Source of the DNA: an uncultured Planctomycetales bacterium
GTDB lineage: Bacteria > Planctomycetota > Planctomycetia > Isosphaerales > Isosphaeraceae
NCBI GenBank assembly: GCA_903926465.1
Contig: CAIYJE010000055.1
Location: 1-64,000 of the forward strand
DNA: 64,000 nt
Direction: 5' to 3'
Shown here: positions 50,080-58,741 of the stretch, in pieces
Layout: the number at the start of each line of letters is the position of its first letter
Numbering within the stretch: the stretch's first letter is position 1
The notes under the pieces: generated by a model
Databases searched by the model: none
Told to the model about the DNA's origin: nothing
The model's input: only the letters and a program-made list of their open reading frames with translations
Position numbers and translations under genes: made by a program

Positions 50080-51825
50080 GTGAAAAGAGCGTATGCGCTG
50101 CACGCAATGCTGTCGTTAGCGGCTGGCGCAGTCCTGGGATTTATTGCCGCCAAAACCGACACTCGTTCGATGGCGGCGAGCGGGGAGTTGGCGTCACACT
50201 CCCCCACGTCAACGGCATTCCGGTCCTGTGACCAGGGATCGACAAACGCCACGTTGCTTGCCCTGGCCGCTCATAACCAGACCGTTACCGCCGCGGCCCG
50301 AGAATCTGGCAAGAAGCCGAACATCTGTATCATTTGGGGAGACGATATCGGCCAGTCCAACATCAGCGCCTACACGATGGGGTTGATGGGCTACCGCACG
50401 CCGAACATCGACCGGATTGCCCGTGAGGGGATGGCCTTCACCGATTATTACGGCGACCAGAGCTGCACTGCCGGCCGATCTACTTTCATCACCGGCCAGC
50501 ACGTTTTGCGAACTGGTCTGAGCAAGGTCGGCTTGCCAGGCGCAACCCTGGGCTTGAGGAAGGAAGATCCGACGATCGCCGAGCTGCTCAAGCCGCTCGG
50601 ATACGCCACCGGGCAGTTCGGCAAGAATCACCTTGGCGACCGCAACGAGTTCCTGCCGACCGTCCACGGTTTCGACGAATTCTACGGCAACCTGTACCAC
50701 CTGAACGCCGAGGAAGAGCCGGAGCTGCCGGACTACCCGAAAGATCCGGCCTTCCGGGCCAAGTATGGCCCGCGCGGGGTCCTGGATTCTAAGGCCACAG
50801 ATCAGGACGACCCGACCGTCGATCCACGGTTCGGCAAGGTCGGCAAACAAACGATTCACGATACCGGTCCGCTCACGAGGAAGCGGATGGAGACGGTCGA
50901 TGACGACATCGCCGGTCGTGCCGCGGAATTCATTCAGCGGCAGGCCAAGGCGGATAAGCCGTTCTTTGTGTGGGTGAACTTCACGCACATGCACTTCCGG
51001 ACGCACGTGAAGCCCGAGAGCAAAGGCCAATCCGGCCGGTGGCTAGATGAATATGTCGATGCGATGATGGATCATGACAAGAATGTTGGCACCGTACTGA
51101 AGGCTCTGGACGATGCAGGGATTGCTGAGAACACGTTTGTGATGTACAGCACGGACAATGGTCCGCATATCAACACGTGGCCAGACGCCGCGATGACGCC
51201 GTTCCGCAACGAGAAGAACACCAACTGGGAAGGGGCCTATCGCGTTCCGTGCCTCGCCCGCTGGCCGGGTAAGATCAAGCCGGGGAGCGTCTCCAACCAG
51301 ATTGTCAGCCACCTCGATTGGTTGCCTACATTCCTGGCGATGGCGGGCGATGAGGAGATCACGCAGAAGCTCCTCAAGGGACACAAGGTTGGCGAGATGG
51401 ACTACAAGATTCATCTCGATGGTTATAACCTGGTCCCATACCTGACTGGCCAATCCGAGAAAGGTCCACGGGAGTCGTTCTTCTACTGCAACGACGATCA
51501 GCAGCTCACGGGCCTGCGGTACGACAACTGGAAGCTCGTCTTCATGGAGCAGCGCGTCCAAGGCACCTTGAGAGTTTGGGCCGAACCGTTCACAACTCTT
51601 CGTGTGCCGAAGATCTTCAACTTGCGTCTCGACCCATACGAGCGGGCGGATGTCACTTCCAACACCTACTATGACTGGCTGATGGACCACGCCTTCCTGA
51701 TGGTCCCTGCGCAGGATTACGTGGGCAAGTTCCTGATGACGTTCAAGGAATATCCGCAACGCCAGAAGGCCGCCAGCTTCAACCTGAACGAGGTGATGGA
51801 GAAGCTGACGGAAAGGCCCAATTGA
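50080..51825 (+). CDS. secreted type I (formylglycine) sulfatase
   Basis: A 581-residue arylsulfatase-family enzyme. The signal peptide spans about 1-30 (LHAMLSLAAGAVLGFIAAK). The metal-site start is IIWGDDIGQ; the active site SCTAGRST has Cys129, which must be converted to formylglycine (C-x-A-x-R); FGKNHLGD carries the catalytic Lys/His; and YSTDNGPH is the late metal site, followed by WEGAYRVPCLARWPGK. It cleaves sulfate from an organic ester outside the cytoplasm. No formylglycine-generating enzyme or anSME is in the window. The GTG at 50080 follows GGGAGA by about 7 bp and starts at the signal peptide; the frame is open from 49996. A terminator follows, and it is convergent with the porin gene. 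The released sulfate would feed the importer encoded just upstream. Confidence 0.92.
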   Translation: MKRAYALHAMLSLAAGAVLGFIAAKTDTRSMAASGELASHSPTSTAFRSCDQGSTNATLLALAAHNQTVTAAARESGKKPNICIIWGDDIGQSNISAYTMGLMGYRTPNIDRIAREGMAFTDYYGDQSCTAGRSTFITGQHVLRTGLSKVGLPGATLGLRKEDPTIAELLKPLGYATGQFGKNHLGDRNEFLPTVHGFDEFYGNLYHLNAEEEPELPDYPKDPAFRAKYGPRGVLDSKATDQDDPTVDPRFGKVGKQTIHDTGPLTRKRMETVDDDIAGRAAEFIQRQAKADKPFFVWVNFTHMHFRTHVKPESKGQSGRWLDEYVDAMMDHDKNVGTVLKALDDAGIAENTFVMYSTDNGPHINTWPDAAMTPFRNEKNTNWEGAYRVPCLARWPGKIKPGSVSNQIVSHLDWLPTFLAMAGDEEITQKLLKGHKVGEMDYKIHLDGYNLVPYLTGQSEKGPRESFFYCNDDQQLTGLRYDNWKLVFMEQRVQGTLRVWAEPFTTLRVPKIFNLRLDPYERADVTSNTYYDWLMDHAFLMVPAQDYVGKFLMTFKEYPQRQKAASFNLNEVMEKLTERPN

Positions 51826-51885
51826 GCGAGCGGTGGGTACGCAGGCTGCGGATATGGAGTGCCTGAAGGTTTGATGACGAGCAGG

Positions 51886-51921
51886 AAGAAGGGCGAATGA
51901 GGTTCTCGTTCGCCCTTCTTT
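51886..51921 (+). terminator. terminator between sulfatase and porin genes
   Basis: AAGAAGGGCGAA (51886-51897) pairs perfectly with TTCGCCCTTCTT (51909-51920) around an 11-base loop and is followed by TCATT. It lies 60 bp after the sulfatase stop. On the minus strand it would follow the porin gene and be flanked by TTCC, so the plus direction is more likely. Confidence 0.75.
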
Positions 51922-51999
51922 CATTACGACAACTCAGGTGAGCGTGCACACGATGCTTCTTGGCATGGTGCGTCCTTCATGGAGGACGAATTGCCTGGT

Positions 52000-53490
52000 T
52001 CAGAAGGTCACGTTGATCCGCAACCCGTAGACAAACGCATTGTCGGTGGTCAGGTTCCCGGCCCCTGGGCGCAGCCACTGAATGTCTGGAGAGATATTGA
52101 GCCAGGGGGTTGCCTGGTAATTGTAGAAAAGCTCTACGCCTTGCCCATTGCGCGGGCCGAAGATAGCTGTTGGGATCGGACCGAACTGGTTGCTGGCACC
52201 CACGAGAAACCAACCGACCCCAAACGTGTCGCCCCGCCTCTGGCCGAGCGGGCTGAAGCCGCCGAGCCCAGCACTGAGGAAATAATGAACCGGGTTTGGG
52301 TTGCCATCGGTAATCGCCGCGCGGCAGAACAGGCCCCAGCCGCGGTCCGGGTTCTCTGTGAAGCGGAATAGGTACTGATCGGAACCGTAGTAAAGGGTGT
52401 AGGAGTTCCAGAGTACCGGGGTAGCGGCACCTGGTAGGCCCGAGGTTCCTGTCGGGAGCAGGAATGAGAACCGCAGGTCGTCTTGCGCTTCGTGTTTCCA
52501 GACTCCGCCAAGGTGATGCTGTCCCGGCAGGTCTAAGAACCTCGTCTTTGCCTTGAACTCGCCCCCCACAATGATTCCCTTGGTGAACAGATTGCTGAAT
52601 TGCATAAAATCGGCGGTCCGGTCGATCGTGTCCATCACGAACGCGCTAAACCCACCCCACTTGCGCGGCGAGACAACACCTGCTGTGAACGTGCTGTAAG
52701 GCAGACCCAGCAGGAACGCTGGGTTGGCGATTAGCGACTGGTTCACGAACTGGTCGGCACCGTCGCCGCCGGCGAAGACATCTTGATCGAACGACCCGAG
52801 AACGTCTTTCTTGCCGGCGAACACGACCCAGTTCGGCGAGAGGGGCTGCGTGAATAGGAAGTTGGTGATGTAGGGCACGCCTGGGTTGTTGGGCCGCGGT
52901 GGTAGGAGCGCAGGGAACACCGGCGGCGCAAAGGTACCGGCGTGAAGGCTGACGTTCCCGTACTCGCCGTACCAGTGCTCGGCGCGAACGAGTAGTCGCC
53001 CCATCGGCAAGCCTCCAAACTTCTCGAGGTCGAAGAGCAGGTCGTATTCGGAGTGACCGGTATACTTGAAGACATTCCCCTGACCGAACGGGGCAGGTAT
53101 TGGCTTGTTGATCCCACCCGCAATCCCAAAGCCGAACTGCGTAACTCGCCCGCCGAAGGTGATTCCCAAGTCCTTGGTCGAGAACAAGTCGTCGAACAAA
53201 TCTCCCGTCACCGTCTTGCGGTCCCATGGTTGCGGTGTAGCCGTAGGTGTTTGTTGTAACGGCAGAGCCTCTTGGGCTTCACCATCTTGCGGTACCTGAG
53301 CAGGATCGTCCGGTAGCAGGTCAATCGTGTACGGGTCCGCCAGCCTTTCCGTTATCGGGGCCGGTGTCTGGTCTGGGGGTGAGGCCTGGATTGGAGCCGG
53401 TTGTGGGGTCGGCGCGCCTTCCTGCGCATTGCCGTATGCGGATGATAGCAGAAGTAGGCCTATAGTTAGAAACGGTATACGGCGATACAT
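52000..53490 (-). CDS. OprB-like carbohydrate-selective outer-membrane porin
   Basis: A 496-residue protein. The signal peptide (FLTIGLLLLSSAYGNAQ) is followed by a Pro/Gln-rich linker of about 75 residues and then an aromatic, glycine-rich beta-barrel domain. It contains ITFGGRVTQFGFGIAGGIN, HSEYDLLFDLEKFGG, LPMGRLLVRAEHWYGEYGN and GVELFYNYQATPWLNISPDIQWL, and ends in a C-terminal Phe after NVT, as outer-membrane barrels do. OprB-type porins pass sugars. Here, next to a sulfatase, it may admit sulfated carbohydrates, or it may simply be carried on the same segment. The ATG at 53490 has AGGGAA about 8 bp upstream; the frame is open from 53673. Confidence 0.85.
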   Translation of the reverse strand: MYRRIPFLTIGLLLLSSAYGNAQEGAPTPQPAPIQASPPDQTPAPITERLADPYTIDLLPDDPAQVPQDGEAQEALPLQQTPTATPQPWDRKTVTGDLFDDLFSTKDLGITFGGRVTQFGFGIAGGINKPIPAPFGQGNVFKYTGHSEYDLLFDLEKFGGLPMGRLLVRAEHWYGEYGNVSLHAGTFAPPVFPALLPPRPNNPGVPYITNFLFTQPLSPNWVVFAGKKDVLGSFDQDVFAGGDGADQFVNQSLIANPAFLLGLPYSTFTAGVVSPRKWGGFSAFVMDTIDRTADFMQFSNLFTKGIIVGGEFKAKTRFLDLPGQHHLGGVWKHEAQDDLRFSFLLPTGTSGLPGAATPVLWNSYTLYYGSDQYLFRFTENPDRGWGLFCRAAITDGNPNPVHYFLSAGLGGFSPLGQRRGDTFGVGWFLVGASNQFGPIPTAIFGPRNGQGVELFYNYQATPWLNISPDIQWLRPGAGNLTTDNAFVYGLRINVTF

Positions 53491-53949
53491 GAGATTGTTC
53501 CCTAAATGCGTGACCCGTATCTGGGGCCCAGTGGGCAAGCAGCCCCGACTGGCCAGCCACGAAGCCGTTCCGACTCTGTCCGGCCTACGATTGCTCAAGC
53601 GGCGTCGAACGTGAACATCACTCAAACGTGACCGCATGATGATCGGCACGACAGGGATGACTGTTGTATTCAAAATCTTCAGAACGCGTGGCCATTTAGT
53701 ACGAGTTTGTTAATTTATAAACTGTTTTCCTGGCATGAATGCGAAAAAGTTCACATCTATCCACATAGATCGGTTCGAGTGACCATTGCAAAGCTCTATG
53801 GATTGCCGGCAGGGTAACTCTTGGTTGTGGTTCTTTTTAGTCAGGCCAAGCTGGGCCGCGTCTTTCTGATTCTTTCTCCAGCTCCAGAAAATCAAAAGCA
53901 AGCAACACCATGTAAACCATGATGATAGTATCCTTGCCAAGATTGCCCC
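53491..53949. other. intergenic, right part of the bracketed segment
   Basis: This holds the porin leader and a lower-GC stretch near 53690-53800. I see no gene or recognisable element before the cysA remnant. Confidence 0.35.
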
Positions 53950-54155
53950 TGGTGGTGATTCCGTTCCAATGCTTTGGATTGACGTCATGGTCTCCAGTGA
54001 CGACCGGCAAGAGTTTGACCTGCCCAGAGACCAGTAACTCGCCCAGATGCCCGGTGCAGGGCGACGATGTCTTCGTTTCACCACGTTCGTTCACGCCCAT
54101 TGGTCCTCCCAAGCAAATTTCGGGAGACGCTGCGGGCACGTTTTATACAATTTAA
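53950..54155 (+). pseudogene. 3'-end remnant of a second cysA-like gene
   Basis: The 5' part reads, in one frame, IDVMVSSDDRQEFDLPRDQ then a TAA, parallel to [19 protein letters not shown] of the intact CysA. After a frame change the last about 33 residues ([20 protein letters not shown], then a near-identical end and stop) follow the intact protein with one substitution. The first about 80 bp are thus clearly diverged, while the last 100 bp (54054-54153) are 98 percent identical to cysA. The fragment has no start, no ATPase domain and a stop, so it is dead. Confidence 0.88.
54054..54153 (+). repeat. direct repeat, right copy (cysA 3' end)
   Basis: This is the partner of 48991-49090, with 2 mismatches in 100 bp. 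Confidence 0.95.
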
Positions 54156-54494
54156 AAGAGATCCTCGGGGCTTTTGAAGTGGAGCTTGGGTGGTGGGCTT
54201 TGGCTCCCCAAGTGCAACTTCAAGACTCTCGCCCCAGATTGGCAACGGATCCGGAATTCCGGCAGGTCATCAAAACCCGATAATCTGGTCCATCTTCTGA
54301 GCCATGCCAGAATCTCTGGCTATTCGGCGTGTGAGTCTTTGTATACTGTTGGGTGATGCAACCTGTGGCATTCGGGCAGACCCTCCTCTTGAACTGGCGG
54401 ACTTTCAGTACCGAGAGTTGCTTGAGTTTGATAGGGTACGGCCATGCGGGTGTCTGGTTCCGAACTCCACGTATACCCCTCGGGATGGCGATCA
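54156..54494. other. leader region of the Cache-type kinase gene
   Basis: A TATACT (about 54341-54346) preceded by 'TTTG' could be a -10, about 150 bp before the chosen start. An earlier start (ATG at 54444, AGGG 7 bp upstream) is also possible. Nothing else is recognised. Confidence 0.3.
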
Positions 54495-56744
54495 ATGGGT
54501 GAGCCGCTTCCTGATCTCGAACGCCAGGCGCGGATCGATCGGGCGGTTGCCGAACTCCAGGCTGCGCGTCGCAAGGGTGAAGAACTTGACCTGGCCGCCT
54601 GGCTAGCCAGGCACCCCGATCTTTCGGTTGAATTGGGAGAGTCTTTGCGGATGCTGGGGGGAGATTCCGACGAGGTTGAGTCCAACCGGCAGCCTTCCGA
54701 TCACTCGACCGTGGTTTATCCGCATGCCGAAAAGAAGTCGCGTGCCGATGCGTTTCAGTATCCGACCCCCGACCGGCTGGGCGACTACGAGATTCTGGAG
54801 CCGCTGGATGCCGGCGGCGAGGGGATGGTGTTCCGCGCGCGGCACCGGCTGAATGACCACGTGGTGGCCTTGAAGATGCTGCCGCCAGGTCGCAACCGAG
54901 ATAAGAACGCCATCCACCGGCTTCGAGAAGAGGCCAGAGCCATTGCGGCGCTCCGGCACGACCATATTGTGCCCATCCATTTCGTGGGTGAAGAGGGGGG
55001 CACCTGGTACTACACCATGCCCTTGATGCCGGGCGGTAGCCTGAAGGGGCGGCGGGGTGCCAGTAAGGGAGAGATCCCGGGCGTGGTCCGCTTGCTGAAG
55101 CAGGTGGCGCGGGGAATCCACCATGCCCATAGCCGGGGTGTGCTTCATCTGGATCTCAAGCCGGCCAATGTGCTGCTTGACCATCTGGGCCGCCCTTACG
55201 TCTCGGACTTTGGGCTGGCCTTGCGGGTTGAGGAAGGGGAAGTTGAGGCGGATAGTGGGCCGCAAACTCCTGTGAGCGAGTCTACGGATACGCTGACCTC
55301 GGTCTCGCTGACGAGCCCGCAGATTCGTGGGACCGCGCCGTTCATGTCGCCCGAGGTGGCGTCTGGAAAGACTTCGGTGTTCAGTACGGCCGCCGATGTG
55401 TACGGACTGGGGGCCTTGCTTTACACCCTGTTAACCGGGCGAGCCCCCTTCGAAGGGCGATCGTTTGCGGAAACGCTGAAGTATGTGACCACCGAGACAC
55501 CGAATTCTCCAAGGAAACTGAACAGCAAGGTGGATCGCGAGCTTGAAGCGGTTTGTTTGAAGTGCCTGGAGAAAGATCCGGCGGCACGCTACGCATCGGC
55601 CGATGCCTTTGCGGCCGATCTGGCGCGCTGGCTGCGGGGCGAGCCCACTCAGGCGGGAAGTCCTAACTGGCCCAAGCGGGCCTGGTTTGCCGTTTGCCGG
55701 CATCCCTGGATGGTAGGCTTGTCACTGGCCGGCGCGCTGGCCATTGGGCTGGTGACGCAAATCGGCTCGCTCTCTAGCCTTCATACCGCGGGTGCGCGAG
55801 ATGCGCACCGGTTGGCCGGTTACATTGGCAAGGAACTGGAAATTGTGCGTCGTGGTCTGATTGATTCTCAGTCTGCCCCTGAGCTCATGATTGCTCTGCT
55901 TGATCAGGATCCCGGTTCTCCTCAGCAACGCCAGATGCTTGACGCGTTCCTTCAGCGCAAAACGGCCGACTTTCAAGCCTGGTTCGGGCTTGGGATTGGC
56001 AGCCCACTGATGAACATATTCGTGCTAGATTCCCAAGCTATCTTACGCGCGGATACGGGAGCAGCCGGTTCAGCAATTGGACGATCATTTGCCGAGCGAG
56101 ACTACTTTCGGCATTTCCTGGATCGTAACGACCAGTTCAATATTCGGAATCCAGAGGTCTACGTATCTAAAGCCTTTCATTCCCTCAAAGATGGCCGGTA
56201 TAAAATTGCCCTGGCCATTCCCATTCGACAGGAGCAGGGGGCCTTGGCGGGGGTGCTGGTGGCCAACATCACGTTGGCGGCCCGCCTGGGAATGGTCGAT
56301 CTGACGGACGAGCCGATTGGAGCCACCATCTCTGCCCCCATGGACTGGAGCTATGGTGAGCAGGAAGGGGTCCCTTTGGACCAGCGATCCCCTTACATTG
56401 CCGCGTTCGATCGCCGTTACGCTGCCCATGATCGGCCTGATCCGATCTGGCTCTGGCCAGACGCCATGCCCAAGCTGGCCGATTTTCTTGAAGATCTGGA
56501 ACTCCAGGTGGCCCATGATTACGGCTTCCGCGGAAGCAGTTTGCTTTATGAGCGCGTGAAGGGATCTCCACTGGTTGTGGTTATCCGACAGAAATATCCC
56601 TGGCCCGCGTTTATCCTGTTTGACGAACGGGTGCGTCCGGCCCTGATCGGAGCCAGTGCGGTAGGGTTGGTCGTGTTTGCCTGGCTGCTTTCCCGGCAGA
56701 TCCGGCAGTGGAAGGCGACAACGGCGCAGAACCTGCAGGTGTAA
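54495..56744 (+). CDS. membrane Ser/Thr kinase with extracytoplasmic Cache-like sensor
   Basis: A 749-residue receptor kinase. The kinase domain spans about residues 95-390: a Gly loop DAGGEGMVFRA, Lys in VVALKML, the catalytic loop HLDLKPANVLL (residues 218-220 are HLD instead of HRD), DFGLAL, and GTAPFMSPEV. A transmembrane helix (MVGLSLAGALAIGLV) lies near 420. The outside domain (about 440-710) resembles dCache: ERDYFRHFLD, VYVSKAFHSLKDGRYKIALAIPIRQ and GALAGVLVANITLAARLG. A second helix (LIGASAVGLVVFAWLL) and a short basic tail end the protein. The kinase is a non-RD type, so it should not need activation-loop phosphorylation in the usual way. The layout resembles a chemoreceptor-style sensor wired to a kinase. 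The start at 54444 is an alternative. Confidence 0.88.
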   Translation: MGEPLPDLERQARIDRAVAELQAARRKGEELDLAAWLARHPDLSVELGESLRMLGGDSDEVESNRQPSDHSTVVYPHAEKKSRADAFQYPTPDRLGDYEILEPLDAGGEGMVFRARHRLNDHVVALKMLPPGRNRDKNAIHRLREEARAIAALRHDHIVPIHFVGEEGGTWYYTMPLMPGGSLKGRRGASKGEIPGVVRLLKQVARGIHHAHSRGVLHLDLKPANVLLDHLGRPYVSDFGLALRVEEGEVEADSGPQTPVSESTDTLTSVSLTSPQIRGTAPFMSPEVASGKTSVFSTAADVYGLGALLYTLLTGRAPFEGRSFAETLKYVTTETPNSPRKLNSKVDRELEAVCLKCLEKDPAARYASADAFAADLARWLRGEPTQAGSPNWPKRAWFAVCRHPWMVGLSLAGALAIGLVTQIGSLSSLHTAGARDAHRLAGYIGKELEIVRRGLIDSQSAPELMIALLDQDPGSPQQRQMLDAFLQRKTADFQAWFGLGIGSPLMNIFVLDSQAILRADTGAAGSAIGRSFAERDYFRHFLDRNDQFNIRNPEVYVSKAFHSLKDGRYKIALAIPIRQEQGALAGVLVANITLAARLGMVDLTDEPIGATISAPMDWSYGEQEGVPLDQRSPYIAAFDRRYAAHDRPDPIWLWPDAMPKLADFLEDLELQVAHDYGFRGSSLLYERVKGSPLVVVIRQKYPWPAFILFDERVRPALIGASAVGLVVFAWLLSRQIRQWKATTAQNLQV

Positions 56745-56921
56745 CGCCACAGCCTGGCGAAAGTCCGAATTTCGGGCTCTCGGCATCTGGATGGTCTTTC
56801 GAAAGTTCCAGGACTTTTCAAGTGGTTCACGGTTGCGTTGCACACAATCTGGCGCTTCGGGCTTGAATTGGACACCTGGGCGCGATGCAAACGTGAACCT
56901 CGATACGAAATACCGAGTGGG

Positions 56922-56960
56922 AAACAAAACCGCCCGTGCGACACGGGGTCGCACGGGCGG
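56922..56960 (-). terminator. intrinsic terminator of icd
   Basis: CCGCCCGTGCGAC (56930-56942) pairs perfectly with GTCGCACGGGCGG (56948-56960) around a 5-base loop. On the minus strand the stem is followed by TTTTGTTTCC. It lies 64 bp after the icd stop. The gap 56745-56921 shows nothing else. Confidence 0.9.
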
Positions 56961-57023
56961 TGGAGTTTTGCAAGTCCAAGAGCTAGCAGCTAAACGGGAG
57001 AGTGCCGTTGGAGCCGCCAGGTC

Positions 57024-58478
57024 TTACTGACCCTGGCTGAGTGAGTAGCCGGGCTGGCCGTCGAAGTTACACAGGTTCTCGGTCTTGATCACATCGAGCT
57101 TGGCGTGGTTGGCACGCTGGAGCAGTTCGATGATGTCTTGGTGAGAGATCGGGGTACCGGCCGTCTTGGACATGAACCGGCCAATGTACTGGTCGATGGT
57201 GGAGGTCTGGCTGTTACCGCGTGGGTAGACCATCACGCCACGGTTGGACAGCGTTACCAGTTGCAGGTGGTCATTCTGGAGTGCGTCGACCACTGGACCC
57301 AGTTCGGCGGGGTTCCGGCGGTCATGCAGGAACAGATCGACCCCCATCAGGTCCTTCTTGGCGGCCGGCTTGCGGAGCTCGGCAATGGTGGGGACCTTGA
57401 TGGAGTGGGCCACCCCGTACTTCACGGGCTTGAACTTGGAAGGAGACTGGCCTACCCGGGCAATCACGGCCTGGGCAAATTCCTTGGTGCCAACCTTTTC
57501 GCGGCTCACGGATTCATCATAGATGTCATACGTGTGCACGCCGTCTTCCAGGGTTTTGAGCCAGGCGTTGTGCACGCGCTCGGCCACATCGCCCTGTCCA
57601 ATGTGCACCAGCATCATCACGCCACCCAGGAGCAGGCCTGAGGGGTTGGCCAGATTTTGGCCGGCGCGGCGTGGAGCCGAGCCGTGAATGGCCTCGAACA
57701 TGGCCCCTTGCTCACCAATGTTCGATGAGCCGGCCAGGCCCACGGAACCGGCGATCTGAGCGGCCACGTCGGAGAGGATGTCGCCGTAGAGGTTCGGCAT
57801 CACAATGACGTCGAAGTTCTCGGGCGTGTCTGCCATCTTGGCAGCGCCGATGTCCACAATCCAATGCTCGTTGACAATGTCCGGGTATTCCACGGCAATC
57901 TCATCGAAGACCTTGTGGAAGATGCCGTCGGTGAGCTTCATGATGTTGTCTTTGGTGAAGCAGGTCACCTTCTTGCGGTTGTTCTGCTTGGCGTACTCGA
58001 ACGCGTAGCGAACAATCTTCTCGCAGCCGGGCCGGCTGATCAACTTGAGGCACTGCATCACTTCGTCGGTCTGGCGGTGCTCAATCCCTGCGTAAAGGTC
58101 TTCCTCGTTCTCACGAACGATGACGACGTCCATGACCGGGTGCTTGGTGGCGACGAACGGGTGGTAGCTCACACAGGGGCGGATGTTGGCAAACAGCCCC
58201 AGCGACTTCCGCACGGTCACGTTCAGGCTTTTGAAGCCACCGCCCTGAGGCGTGGTGATGGGGGCCTTGTAGAACACCTTGGTGCGGTACAGGCTTTCCC
58301 AGGCGGAAGGCTCAATGCCGGCTGAGTGGCCCCGCTTGTAAACGCTCTCACCAATTTCAATGGTTTCGATGTCGAGCTTGGCACCTGCTGCTTTGAGGAT
58401 CTGCAGAGAGGCGTCCATGATCTCAGGACCGATGCCGTCACCGTGAGCCACCGTGATCGGGGTATTACCGTGCGCCAT
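57024..58478 (-). CDS. icd: NADP-dependent isocitrate dehydrogenase
   Basis: A 484-residue isocitrate dehydrogenase of the longer Thermus/Rickettsia-like type. It oxidatively decarboxylates isocitrate to 2-oxoglutarate in the TCA cycle. Marks are the N-terminal VAHGDGIGPEI, the substrate motif SLNVTVRKSLGLFANIRP, DVVIVRENEEDLYAGIEH, the signature NLYGDILSDVAAQIAGSVGLAGSSN, and EAIHGSAPRRAGQNLANPSGL. The last about 140 residues are the extra C-terminal domain of this subtype. Cofactor preference is inferred from the subtype only. It stands alone, with its own terminator. The ATG at 58478 fits the conserved start. Confidence 0.94.
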   Translation of the reverse strand: MAHGNTPITVAHGDGIGPEIMDASLQILKAAGAKLDIETIEIGESVYKRGHSAGIEPSAWESLYRTKVFYKAPITTPQGGGFKSLNVTVRKSLGLFANIRPCVSYHPFVATKHPVMDVVIVRENEEDLYAGIEHRQTDEVMQCLKLISRPGCEKIVRYAFEYAKQNNRKKVTCFTKDNIMKLTDGIFHKVFDEIAVEYPDIVNEHWIVDIGAAKMADTPENFDVIVMPNLYGDILSDVAAQIAGSVGLAGSSNIGEQGAMFEAIHGSAPRRAGQNLANPSGLLLGGVMMLVHIGQGDVAERVHNAWLKTLEDGVHTYDIYDESVSREKVGTKEFAQAVIARVGQSPSKFKPVKYGVAHSIKVPTIAELRKPAAKKDLMGVDLFLHDRRNPAELGPVVDALQNDHLQLVTLSNRGVMVYPRGNSQTSTIDQYIGRFMSKTAGTPISHQDIIELLQRANHAKLDVIKTENLCNFDGQPGYSLSQGQ

Positions 58479-58741
58479 GAGGGCTGAATCTCCAGGTCGG
58501 GTGGCGTGGGGTCAACGGCGAAAGAACCGGCCGCGCGTCGCACCGCGTTGAGGAAGGAATTGGGGTTTATGGGCAGGATATCGAAGCGTGTCTTGGTGAA
58601 TCAGGACAGACTGATCCAGAAATAGCCCCGTGAACCCAAACTGAAACGTTCCCAAATATCGGAAATCTGGGTACCGATGGTCAAGGGCGCGGTGTCGTTC
58701 TGAGAAGGAAATCGGACAGGGGGCGTTCAGCGGGCCGGTTT
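58479..58741. other. leader of icd
   Basis: The upstream region of icd, ending at the MITE-like element. An 85-codon minus frame (58512-58769) overlaps the element and is not credible. No promoter boxes are clear. Confidence 0.3.

Noticed and set aside
49755-50252. Possible transposase remnant on the minus strand (RPDTPLVIIVDARS)
   Set aside because: The resemblance is short and unanchored, with no DDE residues in order, so it was not called.
54054-54153. Assembly artefact as the cause of the cysA repeat
   Set aside because: The two copies differ at two bases, and the right copy is preceded by a diverged cysA end, so it is not a simple misjoin.
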